A stretch of DNA of 64,000 bases from Herbidospora mongoliensis (GCF_001570545.1 NZ_BBXD01000019.1:62001-126000), one strand, 5' to 3'; positions 34,712 through 46,488 are shown, counted from the stretch's first letter. Notes: a model not told the origin generated them from the sequence alone. Numbers and translations are program-made.

Positions 34712-35500
34712 CTAGCCGATGCCGGCGAACAGATCGTCCTCGCGGCCCGTTACGGAGGGTCCCGCCTTGCGCACGAAGTGTTCCACTCCCCTGGCCTCCT
34801 GGCCGACGCCGTTGGACAGGGCGAACCGGGGGGCGTCGACGGTGATCTGGGTGGCGTGGGCGCGCAGGGCGGTCAGCTTCACGTTCAGGTAGGGGCGCGC
34901 GTCGATCGAGGTGGTCACGGTCTCGCGGCCGTAGCCCAGGGCGTCGACGTCTTCGGGCTGGAAGATCTCCATGCGGGCCGCCGCCTCCAGCATCTCGGAG
35001 CGCAGCTGGGCGGTCTGGTAGAACTTCACGACGCCGGTCGCCTGGGAGAAGGCCCGCCACGCCACCCGATGGGCCTGGATGTGGTCGGGATGGCCGTAGA
35101 GGCCGTTGTCGTCGTAGGTGACGATGACCTGGGGGCGTACGGAATCAATGATCTTCAGCAGCCGCTCGGCGGCCTCGTCGACGGAGGCCCGCCAGAAGCA
35201 GCGCGGGTCGTCGTTGGCGGCCCCGCCCATCATTCCGCTGTCGCGGTAGCCCAGGAACCGGTGGTCGTCGACGCCGAGAGCCTGGCAGGCCGCCGCCAGC
35301 TCCCTTTCGCGGTACGCCCCCAGCTCATCGGGACCGAGGTGCGAGAGCGTGGAGGGGATGATCTCGCCCTCTTCACCGCGCGTGCACGTCACCAGGGTCA
35401 CGTGGACGCCCTCGGCGGCGTAGCGGGCCATCGTGGCGCCGGTGCCGATCGTCTCGTCGTCGGGATGGGCGTGGACGAGGAGGAGGCGGCGGTCGGGCAT
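34712..35500 (-). CDS. mshB: N-acetyl-1-D-myo-inositol-2-amino-2-deoxyglucopyranoside deacetylase MshB
   Basis: 262 residues from the ATG at 35500 ([16 protein letters not shown]). The zinc-deacetylase motif [15 protein letters not shown] (His, Asp, Asp) and the later [11 protein letters not shown] (third zinc His and catalytic region) are intact. It removes acetate from GlcNAc-Ins, the second committed step of mycothiol synthesis, and so marks the organism as an actinomycete. The frame to 35632 is an extension without support. It is divergent from the S9 peptidase with only 19 bases between. Confidence 0.93.
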   Translation of the reverse strand: MPDRRLLLVHAHPDDETIGTGATMARYAAEGVHVTLVTCTRGEEGEIIPSTLSHLGPDELGAYRERELAAACQALGVDDHRFLGYRDSGMMGGAANDDPRCFWRASVDEAAERLLKIIDSVRPQVIVTYDDNGLYGHPDHIQAHRVAWRAFSQATGVVKFYQTAQLRSEMLEAAARMEIFQPEDVDALGYGRETVTTSIDARPYLNVKLTALRAHATQITVDAPRFALSNGVGQEARGVEHFVRKAGPSVTGREDDLFAGIG

Positions 35501-35508
35501 GCTGGCAC

Positions 35509-35514
35509 TATAAG
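35509..35514 (+). promoter_or_regulatory. Putative -10 box (TATAAG) for a leaderless S9 peptidase mRNA
   Basis: TATAAG ends 5 bases before the ATG at 35520, so a start 6-7 bases downstream would fall at or next to the ATG. No ribosome site precedes this ATG. No convincing -35 box is visible, as the region overlaps mshB codons. Confidence 0.4.
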
Positions 35515-35519
35515 GGGCT

Positions 35520-37565
35520 ATGACTGAGAGCTTCCCTCGCCTGCATGCCCGGACCCGCCGGTTCACGCTCGGCGTGCCGCGCGGCTTCACCCTCACCCCC
35601 TCGGGCGAGAAGGTGATCTTCCAGCGCACCAAGTCTGGTACCGACGCCGTGACCTGCCTGTGGGAACTCGACGTCGCCTCAGGCGAGGAGCGGCTGCTCG
35701 TCGACCCGCTGATCCTTGGCGCGGCCGAGGAGGAGCTGCCACCGGAGGAGCGGGCCCGCCGTGAGCGCGCGCGTGAGTCGGCCGGTGGCGTGGTCGCCTA
35801 CTCGTTCGCGGGCGGCCGGATCGTCTTCAACCTCTCCGGTTCCCTGTACGTCTGGGAGTCCGGCGAGATCCGCTGGCTGAAGACCCCCGGCGGGGTGATC
35901 GACCCGCGCCTGTCCCCCGACGGCGGCAAGGTCGCCTACGTCAGCGGCGGGCGGCTGCGGGTGCAGGACCTGGGGACCGGTTCCGACTTCGAGGTGGCCG
36001 GGGAGGACGGCGCGACCTGGGGGCTGGCCGAGTTCATCGCCTCCGAGGAGCTCGACCGGATGCGCGGCTACTGGTGGTCGCCCGACGCGTCGGCGCTGCT
36101 GGTCGCCCGGGTCGACGACTCGCCCGTGCAGGTCTGGCACATCGCCGACCCGGCCAACCCCGGCAGCGAACCGGTGGCGATCTCCTACCCGGCGGCCGGG
36201 ACGAACAACGCGCGGGTCAACCTCTACATCGTGGGCCTCGACGGGATCCGCACCGAGGTGCCGTTCGAGCACGAATACCTGGTCACCGCGTCGTGGGACG
36301 CGTTCGGGCCGATCATCGTGACGCTGGCCCGCGACCAGCGGTCGCTGCGGCTGCTCTCCGTCGACCCCACCACGGGCGGCACCACCCTGATCCGCGAGGA
36401 CACCGACGAGAAGTGGGTCGAGGCGGCCCAGGGGGTCCCGGCGCACACCGCCGACGGCGCCGTGGTCTGGGTGGCCGACGCCGAGGGCGGGCGGCGCCTG
36501 TTCGTCGGGTCGAGCGCGGTGACGCCGCCGTCGCTGCAGGTCCGCAGCGTGGTCGACGTCGACGAGAACGTCGTGCTGTTCACGGCCAGCGGCGGCGACC
36601 CGGCGCAGGTGCAGCTCTGGTCGTACGCGCGGGGAACCCTCAGCCCCCTCTCGACCGACGCGGGCGTGTTCACCGGGCGTCGTCGCGGCGGGGTGACCGT
36701 CGTGGTGGCGCAGTCGCTCGCCCACGAGGGCGTGTCGGCGCGGGTCATCAGGCTCGACGGCAGTTCGACGCCGATCGCGAGCGTGGCCGAGCGGCCCGGT
36801 CTCGACCTGCGCGTCTCACTGTCGCGGGCGGGCTCCCGTGAGCTCTCCACGGCCGTGCTGCTGCCCTCGTGGCACGTCGAGGGGTCGGGGAAGCTGCCGG
36901 TCCTCATGGACCCCTACGGCGGGCCGCACGCCCAGCGGGTGCTCCACTCGCACCGGATGTTCCTCGAGGCGCAGTGGTGGGCCGAGCAGGGCTTCGCCGT
37001 GATCGTCGCCGACGGGCGCGGCACACCCGGACGCGGCCCGGCCTTCGAGCGCGAGGTCTACCGCGACTTCACCATCACCCTCGACGACCAGGTCGACGTG
37101 CTCCAGTCGATGCCCCACCCCGACCTCGACCTGACCAGGGTCGCGATCCGGGGCTGGTCGTTCGGCGGCTACCTGGCGGCGCTGGCGGTGCTGCGGCGGC
37201 CCGACGTGTTCCACGCGGCCATCGCGGGCGCGCCGGTCACCGACTGGCGGCTCTACGACACCGCGTACACCGAGCGGTATCTGGGCCACCCGGCGGAGGG
37301 CCACTACGAGCACTCCTCGCTCCTCGCGGACGCCGAGAAGCTGACCCGCCCGCTGATGCTGATCCACGGCCTGGCCGACGACAACGTGGTGGCCGCCCAC
37401 ACACTGCGGTTGTCGTCGGCGCTGCTGGCCGCCGGTCGGCCGCACACCGTGCTGCCGCTGTCGGGCGTCACCCACATGACGCCGCAGGAGGTCGTCGCCG
37501 AGAACCTCCTGCTGCTCCAGGTGGAGTTCCTCAAGAACGCCCTTAAGGCAGATTCCAGGCGCTAA
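35520..37565 (+). CDS. S9 family prolyl oligopeptidase (dipeptidyl-peptidase IV-like)
   Basis: 681 residues. The N-terminal beta-propeller (about 20-430) shows the DPP IV pattern ([22 protein letters not shown], with the Glu-Glu-like substrate region). The C-terminal alpha/beta hydrolase has [11 protein letters not shown], the nucleophile Ser in GWSFGGYLA, Asp in HGLADDNV and His in GVTHMTP. No signal peptide is evident, so it is probably cytosolic. It cleaves short peptides, likely after proline. Its stop overlaps the convergent ABC gene by 4 bases. Confidence 0.92.
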   Translation: MTESFPRLHARTRRFTLGVPRGFTLTPSGEKVIFQRTKSGTDAVTCLWELDVASGEERLLVDPLILGAAEEELPPEERARRERARESAGGVVAYSFAGGRIVFNLSGSLYVWESGEIRWLKTPGGVIDPRLSPDGGKVAYVSGGRLRVQDLGTGSDFEVAGEDGATWGLAEFIASEELDRMRGYWWSPDASALLVARVDDSPVQVWHIADPANPGSEPVAISYPAAGTNNARVNLYIVGLDGIRTEVPFEHEYLVTASWDAFGPIIVTLARDQRSLRLLSVDPTTGGTTLIREDTDEKWVEAAQGVPAHTADGAVVWVADAEGGRRLFVGSSAVTPPSLQVRSVVDVDENVVLFTASGGDPAQVQLWSYARGTLSPLSTDAGVFTGRRRGGVTVVVAQSLAHEGVSARVIRLDGSSTPIASVAERPGLDLRVSLSRAGSRELSTAVLLPSWHVEGSGKLPVLMDPYGGPHAQRVLHSHRMFLEAQWWAEQGFAVIVADGRGTPGRGPAFEREVYRDFTITLDDQVDVLQSMPHPDLDLTRVAIRGWSFGGYLAALAVLRRPDVFHAAIAGAPVTDWRLYDTAYTERYLGHPAEGHYEHSSLLADAEKLTRPLMLIHGLADDNVVAAHTLRLSSALLAAGRPHTVLPLSGVTHMTPQEVVAENLLLLQVEFLKNALKADSRR

Positions 37566-39298
37566 CGGCGCCAGCTCTCCCACAGGGCGGCGTAGGGGCC
37601 ACCGGCCTCGACCAGTTCCTCGTGGGAGCCGAGTTCGCTGATCCGGCCGTCCTCGACGACGGCCACCCGGTCGGCGTCGTGGGCCGTGTAGAGACGGTGC
37701 GCGATGGCGATCACGGTGCGCCCGTCGAGGACCGCCGCCAGCGACCGCTCCAGATGGCGGGCCTGGCGGGGGTCGATCAGCGAGGTCGCCTCGTCGAGCA
37801 CCAGCGTGTGGGGGTCGGCCAGCACCAGCCGGGCCAGCGCGAGCTGCTGCGCCTGCGCCGGGGAGATCGTGATGCCGCCGGAGCCCACCTCGGCGTCGAG
37901 GCCCAGCTTCTCGGCCCACTCCCAGGCGTCCACCGCTTCCAGTGACTTGCGCACGGCGTCGTCATCGGCCTCGGGACGGCCGATGAGGACGTTGTCGCGC
38001 AGCGTCCCCTTGAACACGTGGTGCTCCTGGGTGACCAGGGCGACCTGGCCGCGCAGCTCGGCGAGCGGCAGCTCGACCAGCGGGGCACCGCCGACGGTGA
38101 CCGTGCCGGTCCGCGGGCCGTGGATGCCGGCGAGCAGCCGTCCGAGGGTCGACTTGCCGGCCCCCGACGGTCCGACCATGGCCAGGCGTTCGCCCGGCTG
38201 GACGGCCAGGTCGATGCCGTGCAGGACGTCGTGTCCTTCTCTGTACGCGTACCGCACGTCGTCGGCCTTCAGCTCGTCGCCGTCGGGCGTCGCCCCGGAG
38301 GTGACACGGTCGTCGGGCACGTTGGCGACGCCCAGGAGCCGGGCCATCGAGGCGCTGCCGACCTGGAGCTCGTCGATCCACGACAGCAGCCGGTCGAGCG
38401 GGTCGACGAGCTGCTGGATGTAGAGCGTTCCTGCCGTGACCTGAGAGATCGTCACCCAGTCCCGCGTGTAGAACAGGCCGCCGATGAACAGCGTGGCGAC
38501 GACCGGGATGACGTAGCCCATCTCGACCGCCGGGAACCAGACGGTCCGCAGGCTCAGCGAGTAGCGCTCGGCGGCGTAGGAGCCCCGGATGTCGTCGTCG
38601 GTCCGGTCGCGGCGGCGGTCTTCCAGGCCCAAAGCCTCGACCGTACGGGCGCCCTCGACGGTCTGCGCGAGGCCCTCGGTGAGGGTGGCGTACGCGGCGC
38701 CCTCACGCAGGTAGGCGGGCCCCGACCGGTTCAGGTACCACCGGGTGGAGATCCAGATCAGCGGCACCGCCACCAGCGACGGCAGCGCCATGATCGGGCC
38801 GCCGACCACGAACAACGCGCCGACCATGAACACGCCGGTGACCAGCGCGATCAGGATCTCCGGCACGGCATGGCGGACCGTACGCGACAGCGAGTCGACG
38901 TCACGGGAGGTCCGGGTGATCAGGTCGCCCGAACCGGCCCGCTCGACCGTGGACAGGGGCAGCGCGAGGACCCGGTCGACGAACTCCTGGCGCAGCTCGG
39001 CGAGCACCTTCTCACCCAGCCGGGACGACGCGAAGACCGCGAACCGGGTCAGCACCGCCTGGGCGGCCACGAAACCGGCGATGGCCAGCGCGATCACGCC
39101 GACGTTCACGTCTTTGGCGCCGTCGGCGACGTCCTGGACCAGGCCGCCCAGCAGCGCCGGTCCGGCGAGGCCGGAGAGCGCGGCCAGCCCGTGGAGGCCC
39201 AGCGTGATCGACAGTTCCTTCGGATATTTGACCATCAGGCGCCGGGCGTAGGCGCGTACCTGCGTCTTGTCGGCGACAGGCAGGATCTGGCGGCTCAT
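37562..39298 (-). CDS. ABC exporter half-transporter with degenerate signature motif
   Basis: 578 residues: six-helix permease domain (about 1-320), then the nucleotide-binding domain. Walker A is GPSGAGKST and Walker B is LVLDEATS, both normal, and the His switch is IAHRL. The signature is ISPAQAQQ instead of LSGGQ. It overlaps the partner by 4 bases. The partner has the opposite defects, so the pair should form a heterodimer with one working and one degenerate ATP site. Substrate unknown; drugs or lipids are common for this class. Confidence 0.93.
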   Translation of the reverse strand: MSRQILPVADKTQVRAYARRLMVKYPKELSITLGLHGLAALSGLAGPALLGGLVQDVADGAKDVNVGVIALAIAGFVAAQAVLTRFAVFASSRLGEKVLAELRQEFVDRVLALPLSTVERAGSGDLITRTSRDVDSLSRTVRHAVPEILIALVTGVFMVGALFVVGGPIMALPSLVAVPLIWISTRWYLNRSGPAYLREGAAYATLTEGLAQTVEGARTVEALGLEDRRRDRTDDDIRGSYAAERYSLSLRTVWFPAVEMGYVIPVVATLFIGGLFYTRDWVTISQVTAGTLYIQQLVDPLDRLLSWIDELQVGSASMARLLGVANVPDDRVTSGATPDGDELKADDVRYAYREGHDVLHGIDLAVQPGERLAMVGPSGAGKSTLGRLLAGIHGPRTGTVTVGGAPLVELPLAELRGQVALVTQEHHVFKGTLRDNVLIGRPEADDDAVRKSLEAVDAWEWAEKLGLDAEVGSGGITISPAQAQQLALARLVLADPHTLVLDEATSLIDPRQARHLERSLAAVLDGRTVIAIAHRLYTAHDADRVAVVEDGRISELGSHEELVEAGGPYAALWESWRR

Positions 39299-40977
39299 CG
39301 GTCCTCCCCCCGGGTGACGGTGGAACGGTAGGCGGTGCTGGCGGTCAGCAGCTCGCGGTGGGTGCCCTCGGCGGCTGTCTTCCCGTCTTCGACGTAGAAG
39401 ACGTGGTCGGCCCGGTCGAGCACGAGCGGGCTCGTGGTGACGACCAGGGTGGCCCGGCCGGCGCGGGCCTTGGCGAGGCGTTCGGCGATGCGGGCCTCGG
39501 TGTGGGCGTCGACCGCGCTGGTCGGCTCGACCAGGATCAGGATCTCCGGGTCGGCGGTCAGCGCGCGGGCCAGGCGCAGGCGCTGCTGCTGGCCGCCGGA
39601 GAACTCCCGGCCGGCCTCGGCCACGTGGGTGTCCAGGCCGTCGGGCAGCGCGTCGACGATGTCCTCGGCGCAGGCGGCGTGGACGGCCGCCTCGACGTCG
39701 CCGTGGCCCCTGACGTCGAGTTCGTCGCGGAGGGTCCCGGCGAACAGCGCGGCGGCGTTGTCGGCGACCAGGATGTGCGCCCTGAGGGCCGCTTTGGGCA
39801 GGTCCTCTGCCGGTACGCCGCCGAGCGTCACCCGGCCGTCCGAGTAGCGGCCCAGGCGGTCGGCGATGGAGATCGCCTCTTCGGGTGTGGCCGCGGCGAG
39901 CGCGGTGACCACGCCCTCGCGGATGACGACGCCCGACTCCTCGTCGCGCAGGTCGCCGTGGCGGAGCTGGGTGTGGCCGCCGGTGATCTCGGGCTCCAGC
40001 GACAGGATGCGGACGACCCGTTTGGACGCCACGGCGCCCTTGGTCAGCTTGTCGGCCGCCTCGGTCAGCGTGCGCAGCGGGGCGATCAGAAAGACGGCGT
40101 ACCCATAGAAGGAGACGAGCTCGCCCGGCGACAGCTCGCCCGCGAGCGCGAACCGGGCGCCGAGCCAGGTCACCGCCGCGATCAGCAGGCCGGGAAGCAG
40201 CACCTGGGCGCCTTCGAGCAGCGACTCGACCGACGCGACCCGCACTCCGGCCGCGCGGGTGCGCTGCGACTCCACGCGGTAGCGGTCGGCGAAGACCTGC
40301 TCGCCGCCGATGCCGCGCAGCACCCGCAGGCCCGAGACGATGTCGCCGGCGCGGGTGGCCAGGTCGCCCTGGAGGTCGCGCTGGGCGTGCTGGCGGTGGT
40401 GCAGCGGCTTGAGCAGGGGCGTGATGGCCAGCGCCATCACCGGCACCCCGATCAGCACGAGCAGGCCGAGCGGCAGCGAGGCCGACAGCATGATGACGGT
40501 CACCACGCCGATGGCGACGACCGCCCCGACGCCGCGCAGGATGATGTCCATCGCGTTGCCGATGTGGGCGATGTCGGAGTTGCCGACGCTCACCACCTCA
40601 CCGGTCGACAGACGCTTGGGCAGGGTCGCGCCGAGGCGGGTGGCCTGGCGGCTGGTGAGCTGGACGGTCTGGTAGGCGGCGTTGAGCCAGGTGTAGACGG
40701 CGCAGCGGTGCCGCAGCACGCCGGTGACGGCCTGCACCACGCCGAGCGCGAAGACCACGGCCGACCACTGCGCGAGCTCGCGGGTGTCCTTGGCGATCAG
40801 GGCGTCGACGCCGCTGCCGAGCGCGGCCGGGATCAGTGCCTGGGCCACCCACCAGGCGAGGGCATAGATGATGCCCAGCCAGAGGGGCAGGCCCTGTTCG
40901 CGAGCCATCCACCAGAGGTATCTGCCGGGCCCGCGCGTGTCTGGTTCGCCGGGATCGCCGGCCGGAAGAGCGCGCAT
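39295..40977 (-). CDS. ABC exporter half-transporter with degenerate Walker A and B
   Basis: 560 residues from the ATG at 40977 (MRALPAGDPGEP); a frame to 41064 would run through the operators of the divergent gene. The six-helix domain (about 25-310) is normal. In the nucleotide-binding domain the P-loop has become ALAAATPEEA, with no GKST, and Walker B is ILILVEPTS (Asp to Val). The signature EFSGGQQQRL is intact. It therefore contributes only the signature to the consensus ATP site of a heterodimer with the 37562 gene. Confidence 0.9.
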   Translation of the reverse strand: MRALPAGDPGEPDTRGPGRYLWWMAREQGLPLWLGIIYALAWWVAQALIPAALGSGVDALIAKDTRELAQWSAVVFALGVVQAVTGVLRHRCAVYTWLNAAYQTVQLTSRQATRLGATLPKRLSTGEVVSVGNSDIAHIGNAMDIILRGVGAVVAIGVVTVIMLSASLPLGLLVLIGVPVMALAITPLLKPLHHRQHAQRDLQGDLATRAGDIVSGLRVLRGIGGEQVFADRYRVESQRTRAAGVRVASVESLLEGAQVLLPGLLIAAVTWLGARFALAGELSPGELVSFYGYAVFLIAPLRTLTEAADKLTKGAVASKRVVRILSLEPEITGGHTQLRHGDLRDEESGVVIREGVVTALAAATPEEAISIADRLGRYSDGRVTLGGVPAEDLPKAALRAHILVADNAAALFAGTLRDELDVRGHGDVEAAVHAACAEDIVDALPDGLDTHVAEAGREFSGGQQQRLRLARALTADPEILILVEPTSAVDAHTEARIAERLAKARAGRATLVVTTSPLVLDRADHVFYVEDGKTAAEGTHRELLTASTAYRSTVTRGEDR

Positions 40978-41031
40978 CCTCCCAGCCTGGCTGGCCCGCT
41001 GAACAGTCGTCCAACCATTTATGGCGCCGAC

Positions 41032-41075
41032 GTCAACGAAGGTTGACATCTGAGCGTGCGTCAACTTTAATTGAC
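41032..41075 (+). promoter_or_regulatory. Promoter with two matched operators upstream of the HTH/Clp-N pair
   Basis: TTGACA (41043-41048) and TTTAAT (41066-41071) are spaced by 17 bases, a near-consensus housekeeping promoter. Two operators of the same 6-4-6 geometry cover them: GTCAAC-GAAG-GTTGAC (41032-41047) over the -35, and GTCAAC-TTTA-ATTGAC (41060-41075) over the -10. The predicted start falls at the ATG at 41079, so the mRNA would be leaderless. The small HTH protein encoded there is the natural candidate repressor. The divergent ABC gene starts 55 bases away and could be co-controlled. Confidence 0.75.
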
Positions 41076-41078
41076 AAC

Positions 41079-41312
41079 ATGAACGAGACAGCGCAGCTCG
41101 CCTCGGATGCGAGCAGCCGTGATCCCTCGATCGGCCTGCGCGCCGTGAGGGCGCTGCGGATCCTCGTCGACCGCCTGGAAGCGCTCCAGGTGGAGAACGC
41201 CCGGGACCAAGGCTGGTCGTGGCAGGACATCGCGGTCCACCTCGACGTCACCAGACAGGCCGTCCACAAGAAGTACGCGGGCGGGCGCGGCCTGCTCAGA
41301 CGGGGAGACTGA
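41079..41312 (+). CDS. Small HTH DNA-binding protein, partner of a Clp-N protein
   Basis: 77 residues. An amphipathic N-terminal helix region (ALRILVDRLEALQVENARDQ) is followed by a helix-turn-helix, GWSWQDIAVHLDVTRQAVHKK, and a short basic tail. Such proteins are commonly paired in actinomycetes with a ClpN-domain protein, as here. The operators in its own promoter suggest autorepression. No ribosome site precedes the ATG, consistent with a leaderless message. Confidence 0.88.
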   Translation: MNETAQLASDASSRDPSIGLRAVRALRILVDRLEALQVENARDQGWSWQDIAVHLDVTRQAVHKKYAGGRGLLRRGD

Positions 41313-41314
41313 CG

Positions 41315-41899
41315 ATGTTCGAACGATTCACCGACGACGCCCGCCGGGTCGTGGCCGCCGCCCAGGCGGAGGCCCGCCGCCTGAACCATCCGCGCATCGG
41401 CACCGAACACCTGTTGCTGGGCATGCTCCAGGACTCCGAGTCCCTGGCCGCCCGGGTGCTGCCGGGTCTCGACCACCGGGGCGCCGAGACCCGCCTGCGC
41501 GACATCCTCAACCAGCCCGGCGGGCGGCACGGGCACGAGCTCGACGCCGAGCTCCTCAGCACCATCGGCATCGACCTCGACGCCATCAGGGAGAAGGTCG
41601 AGGAGGCCTTCGGGCCCGGCGCCCTCGACCGCGAACCGGTCCGCGACCACAAGGGCCACCTGCGCAGCGGCCGGCACATCCCGTTCGGGCCGCGCGCGAA
41701 GAAGACGCTGGAGCTGTCGCTGCGGGAGGCGATCGCGCTCAAGCACAAGTCGATCAGCGACGGCCACATCCTGCTCGGCGTCATCCGGGAAGGCGGCGGC
41801 CTGGCCATGCAGATCATCACCGAGGCCGGTCTCACGGGGTCGCGGGTCCGGGAGGATCTCGTACGGGAACTGGGAACCCCGGCCAACGGCCGGAAATGA
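41315..41899 (+). CDS. Clp protease N-terminal domain protein (no ATPase)
   Basis: 194 residues from the ATG at 41315, two bases after the HTH stop. It contains two Clp-N repeats: MFERFTDDARRVVAAAQAEA with GTEHLLLGMLQD, and a second near PFGPRAKKTLELSLREA with ISDGHILLGVIREGG. AAA+ domains are absent, so it cannot unfold proteins alone. It may act as an adaptor or decoy for ClpC-type unfoldases. Co-transcribed with the HTH gene. Confidence 0.88.
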   Translation: MFERFTDDARRVVAAAQAEARRLNHPRIGTEHLLLGMLQDSESLAARVLPGLDHRGAETRLRDILNQPGGRHGHELDAELLSTIGIDLDAIREKVEEAFGPGALDREPVRDHKGHLRSGRHIPFGPRAKKTLELSLREAIALKHKSISDGHILLGVIREGGGLAMQIITEAGLTGSRVREDLVRELGTPANGRK

Positions 41900-41906
41900 C
41901 ATGCAC

Positions 41907-41950
41907 GATGCCCTTGCCAGGACCGGCCATTTGGTCCTGGCAAGGGCATC
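41907..41950. terminator. Bidirectional hairpin terminator between the Clp-N and sdhB genes
   Basis: An 18-bp perfect stem, GATGCCCTTGCCAGGACC with its complement, has an 8-base loop GGCCATTT. It sits between convergent genes ending at 41899 and 41962. There is no strong T tract, so it may act as a stability element as well as a terminator. Confidence 0.75.
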
Positions 41951-41961
41951 GAACCCTATCC

Positions 41962-42704
41962 CTACCCCGACTTGCGGGAGGCTCTCAAGTAGTCGGAGTT
42001 CATGCGCGCGATCGTGTCGAGCGGGATGCCCTTCGGGCAGACCGCGGTGCACTCGCCGGTGTTGGTGCAGCCGCCGAAGCCCTCCTCGTCCATCTGCTCG
42101 ACCATCGCGCGCGCCCGGGAACCCCGTTCGGGCTGGCCCTGCGGCAGCAAACCCAGGTGGGTGATCTTGGCGGCGGTGAACAGCGACGCGGAGCCGTTCG
42201 GGCAGGCCGCCACGCACGCGCCGCAGCCGATGCAGGTCGCCGCGTCGAAGGCGTCGTCGGCGTCGAGTTTGGGCACCGGCGTCGCGTGGGCGTCGGGGGC
42301 CGAACCGGCCGGGACGGAGATGAAGCCGCCCGCCTGGATGATGCGGTCGAACGCCGAACGGTCGACGACCAGGTCCTTCACCACCGGGAACGGGCGGGCC
42401 CGCCACGGCTCGATGACGATGGTGTCGCCGTCGTTGTAGTGGCGCATGTGGAGCTGGCACGTCGTGGTGTTCTTCTGCGGGCCGTGCGCCACACCGTCGA
42501 TCATCATGGAGCACATGCCGCAGATGCCCTCGCGGCAGTCGTGGTCGAACGCGACCGGGTCGTCGCCCGCCAGAATGAGCCGCTCGTTGAGCACGTCGAG
42601 CATCTCCAGGAACGACATGTCCGGGGAGACGTCCTCGATCTGGTAGCGGACCAGCTTCCCCTCGTCGTCGGGGCCGCTCTGCCGCCAGACCTTCAGGGTG
42701 AGGT

Positions 42705-42708
<4 letters not shown>
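41962..42708 (-). CDS. sdhB: Succinate dehydrogenase/fumarate reductase iron-sulfur subunit, operon 1
   Basis: 248 residues from the GTG at 42708, overlapping the sdhA stop (GTGA). The [2Fe-2S] domain has [16 protein letters not shown] and a later TTTCQLHM. The C-terminal [4Fe-4S]/[3Fe-4S] part has [16 protein letters not shown] and [18 protein letters not shown]. It passes electrons from SdhA flavin to the cytochrome b membrane subunit. The gene order C-A-B with a single membrane protein resembles the non-classical actinobacterial enzyme. Confidence 0.93.
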
Positions 42709-44626
<1,918 letters not shown>

Positions 44627-44630
<4 letters not shown>

Positions 44631-45355
44631 TTCACCACTCCGAACGTGATGGCCAGCGGGACGACCAGGAAGCCGATCGTCAGCAGCCCGCTGACGACGG
44701 CGGCCGAAGCCTTCAGCACCGGGTAGCGCCGGGCCACCCCGAGGGTCTGCAGGGCGCTCCACAGGCCGTGCCGCAGGTGCAGGCCCACCATGACCACCGA
44801 GATCACGTAGAACACCGTGATGTACCAGCGGGCCGGCTCGAATCCGGCGACCATCCGGGCGAAGGGGGTGGCGTCGTGGCCCTCGGGGTTGGTCACGCCG
44901 AAGGTCATGTCGAGCAGGTGGTAGATCACGAAGAAGAAGATGATCACGCCGCCCCAGCGCATGGTCCGGGTGGCGTAGCCGTTGGCGCGGGACTTCACCT
45001 TGGCGGCGTACTTGACCGGACGGGCGTGGGCCGCCCGGCGGGTCAGCACGATCGCCGACCACATGTGCGCCCCGATCGCGACGACCAGACCGGCTTCGAG
45101 CAGGGTCAGCAGGCCGCGGTGCGGGAGCAGCGGGTAGCCGACCTCCCGCAGCCAGGCGGCGTAGCCGTTGAACGACTCGGCGCCGGCGAAGATCTTCAGG
45201 TTCCCCGCCATGTGGGCGACGAGGAAGAAGACCAGCACCGCGCCCGACACCGCCATGACGGCCTTGAGAGAATTCGAGGAAGCCCGGCGGCGTCGCCGGG
45301 AGGGAACCGGGGTGACCGGTTCGGTGGCCCTGCCCCGGTCGATAATCGCAGTCAC
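44627..45355 (-). CDS. sdhC: Succinate dehydrogenase cytochrome b subunit (b558 type), operon 1
   Basis: 242 residues from a GTG at 45355; an ATG at 45397 is an alternative and neither has a clear ribosome site. Five membrane helices: [77 protein letters not shown], and a C-terminal one. Histidines in the first four helices ([26 protein letters not shown]) fit two haem b groups. It takes electrons from SdhB to quinone. It overlaps sdhA by 4 bases. Confidence 0.92.
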
Positions 45356-45413
45356 GCCAAAAACGCTAGGTACCTGCGTATTCGCCGTCCAAGTCATCGC
45401 GGTTCTGGTTTCG

Positions 45414-45428
45414 ATAGCCGCTGGCTAT
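45414..45428. promoter_or_regulatory. LysR-type T-N11-A palindrome between sdhC and lysR
   Basis: ATAGCC-GCT-GGCTAT is a perfect 6-3-6 palindrome with a T-N11-A core, the recognition pattern of LysR-type regulators. It lies between the divergent sdhCAB operon and the LysR gene at 45508. This suggests autoregulation and control of sdhCAB operon 1. Confidence 0.7.
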
Positions 45429-45507
45429 GCGCTCTGGCCTGGCGCGCGACCCCTTCCCGCCAGGGTGATCGCATGCGACGAAAGTCACAGCCGTATGGTG
45501 ATGAGCT

Positions 45508-46440
45508 GTGCAGTTGCAGCAGCTCGCCTACTTCGTGGCGGTGGCGGAGTCGCGTCACTTCACCCACGCGGCCGAGCGGATGCGGGTGGCCCAGCCGTCG
45601 CTGAGCAAGCAGATCAAGACGCTGGAGACCGACCTCGGCGCGCCCCTGTTCAGCCGGGCGCGCGGCAACGTCACGCTCACCCCCGCCGGAGAGGCGCTGC
45701 TGCCGCTGGCGCGGCGCATGCTGGCCGACGCCGACACCGCCCGCCGCGAGGTCGCCGAACTCGCCGGGCTGCGGCGCGGCCGGGTGAGACTGGGCGCCAC
45801 GCCGTCGCTGTGCGCGGGGCTGCTGGCCGACGCCCTGGCCCGGTTCCACCACGACTATCCGGGGGTGGAGATCCAGGTCGAGGAGGGCGGCTCGCGCGAC
45901 CTCGTGCGGGCGCTGGCCCGGGGCCAGCTCGACCTGGCGCTGATCATCCTGCCGCTGCAGAGCGACGACCCCTCGCTGGTCACCGAGGAGATCCTGAGCG
46001 AGCACCTGGTCGTCGCGCAGCCCGCCCATCTGACCACCGGTCGCCGCACCCACGTGCGCATCGACGAGCTGCGGCGCCGTCCGCTGGTGATGTTCCGGCG
46101 CGGGTACGACCTGCGCGAGGCCACCCTGAACGCGTGCCGCCAGGCCGGGTTCGAGCCCAGGTTCGCCGTCGAGGGCGGCGAGATGGACGCGGTGCTGCGG
46201 TTCGTCGAGGCCGGGCTCGGGGTCGCCGTGGTGCCCTCGATGGTGCTCGACGGAAGGCCCGGCCTGGTGGGTGCCCCCCTGCTGCCGGGCCTGCGCAGAA
46301 CCGTTGCGCTGGCGCACCGCAAGGATGTTGAGCCGACCCGTGCGGCACAGGCTTTCCGGGCCGTTCTCCTGGGTTTCCTGGACGAGGCGACCCGCGAGGG
46401 CACGCTCCCAGAAGGGGTCGAAGCGCTCCCCCAGCACTAG
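45508..46440 (+). CDS. LysR family transcriptional regulator
   Basis: 310 residues from a GTG. The N-terminal winged helix (VQLQQLAYFVAVAESRHFTH, AERMRVAQPSLSKQIKTLE) and the linker helix are clear. The effector domain covers about 90-300 (VRLGATPSLCAGLLADALARF, GLGVAVVPSM). It is divergent from sdhCAB operon 1, with a LysR-type site between, so it likely senses a carboxylate and controls that operon. The following gene starts 48 bases downstream. Confidence 0.92.
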   Translation: MQLQQLAYFVAVAESRHFTHAAERMRVAQPSLSKQIKTLETDLGAPLFSRARGNVTLTPAGEALLPLARRMLADADTARREVAELAGLRRGRVRLGATPSLCAGLLADALARFHHDYPGVEIQVEEGGSRDLVRALARGQLDLALIILPLQSDDPSLVTEEILSEHLVVAQPAHLTTGRRTHVRIDELRRRPLVMFRRGYDLREATLNACRQAGFEPRFAVEGGEMDAVLRFVEAGLGVAVVPSMVLDGRPGLVGAPLLPGLRRTVALAHRKDVEPTRAAQAFRAVLLGFLDEATREGTLPEGVEALPQH

Positions 46441-46488
46441 TTGCCTGTCGCTACTATTTGGGGTGCCCTCCTCTGGAAAGAGGCCTTC

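Noticed and set aside
33765-35060. A single 431-residue minus-strand protein spanning 33765-35060
   Set aside because: Only the last 162 residues match the flavin reductase fold; the upstream part is low-complexity Arg/Gly/Pro shadow sequence of mshB and the DUF6113-like gene.
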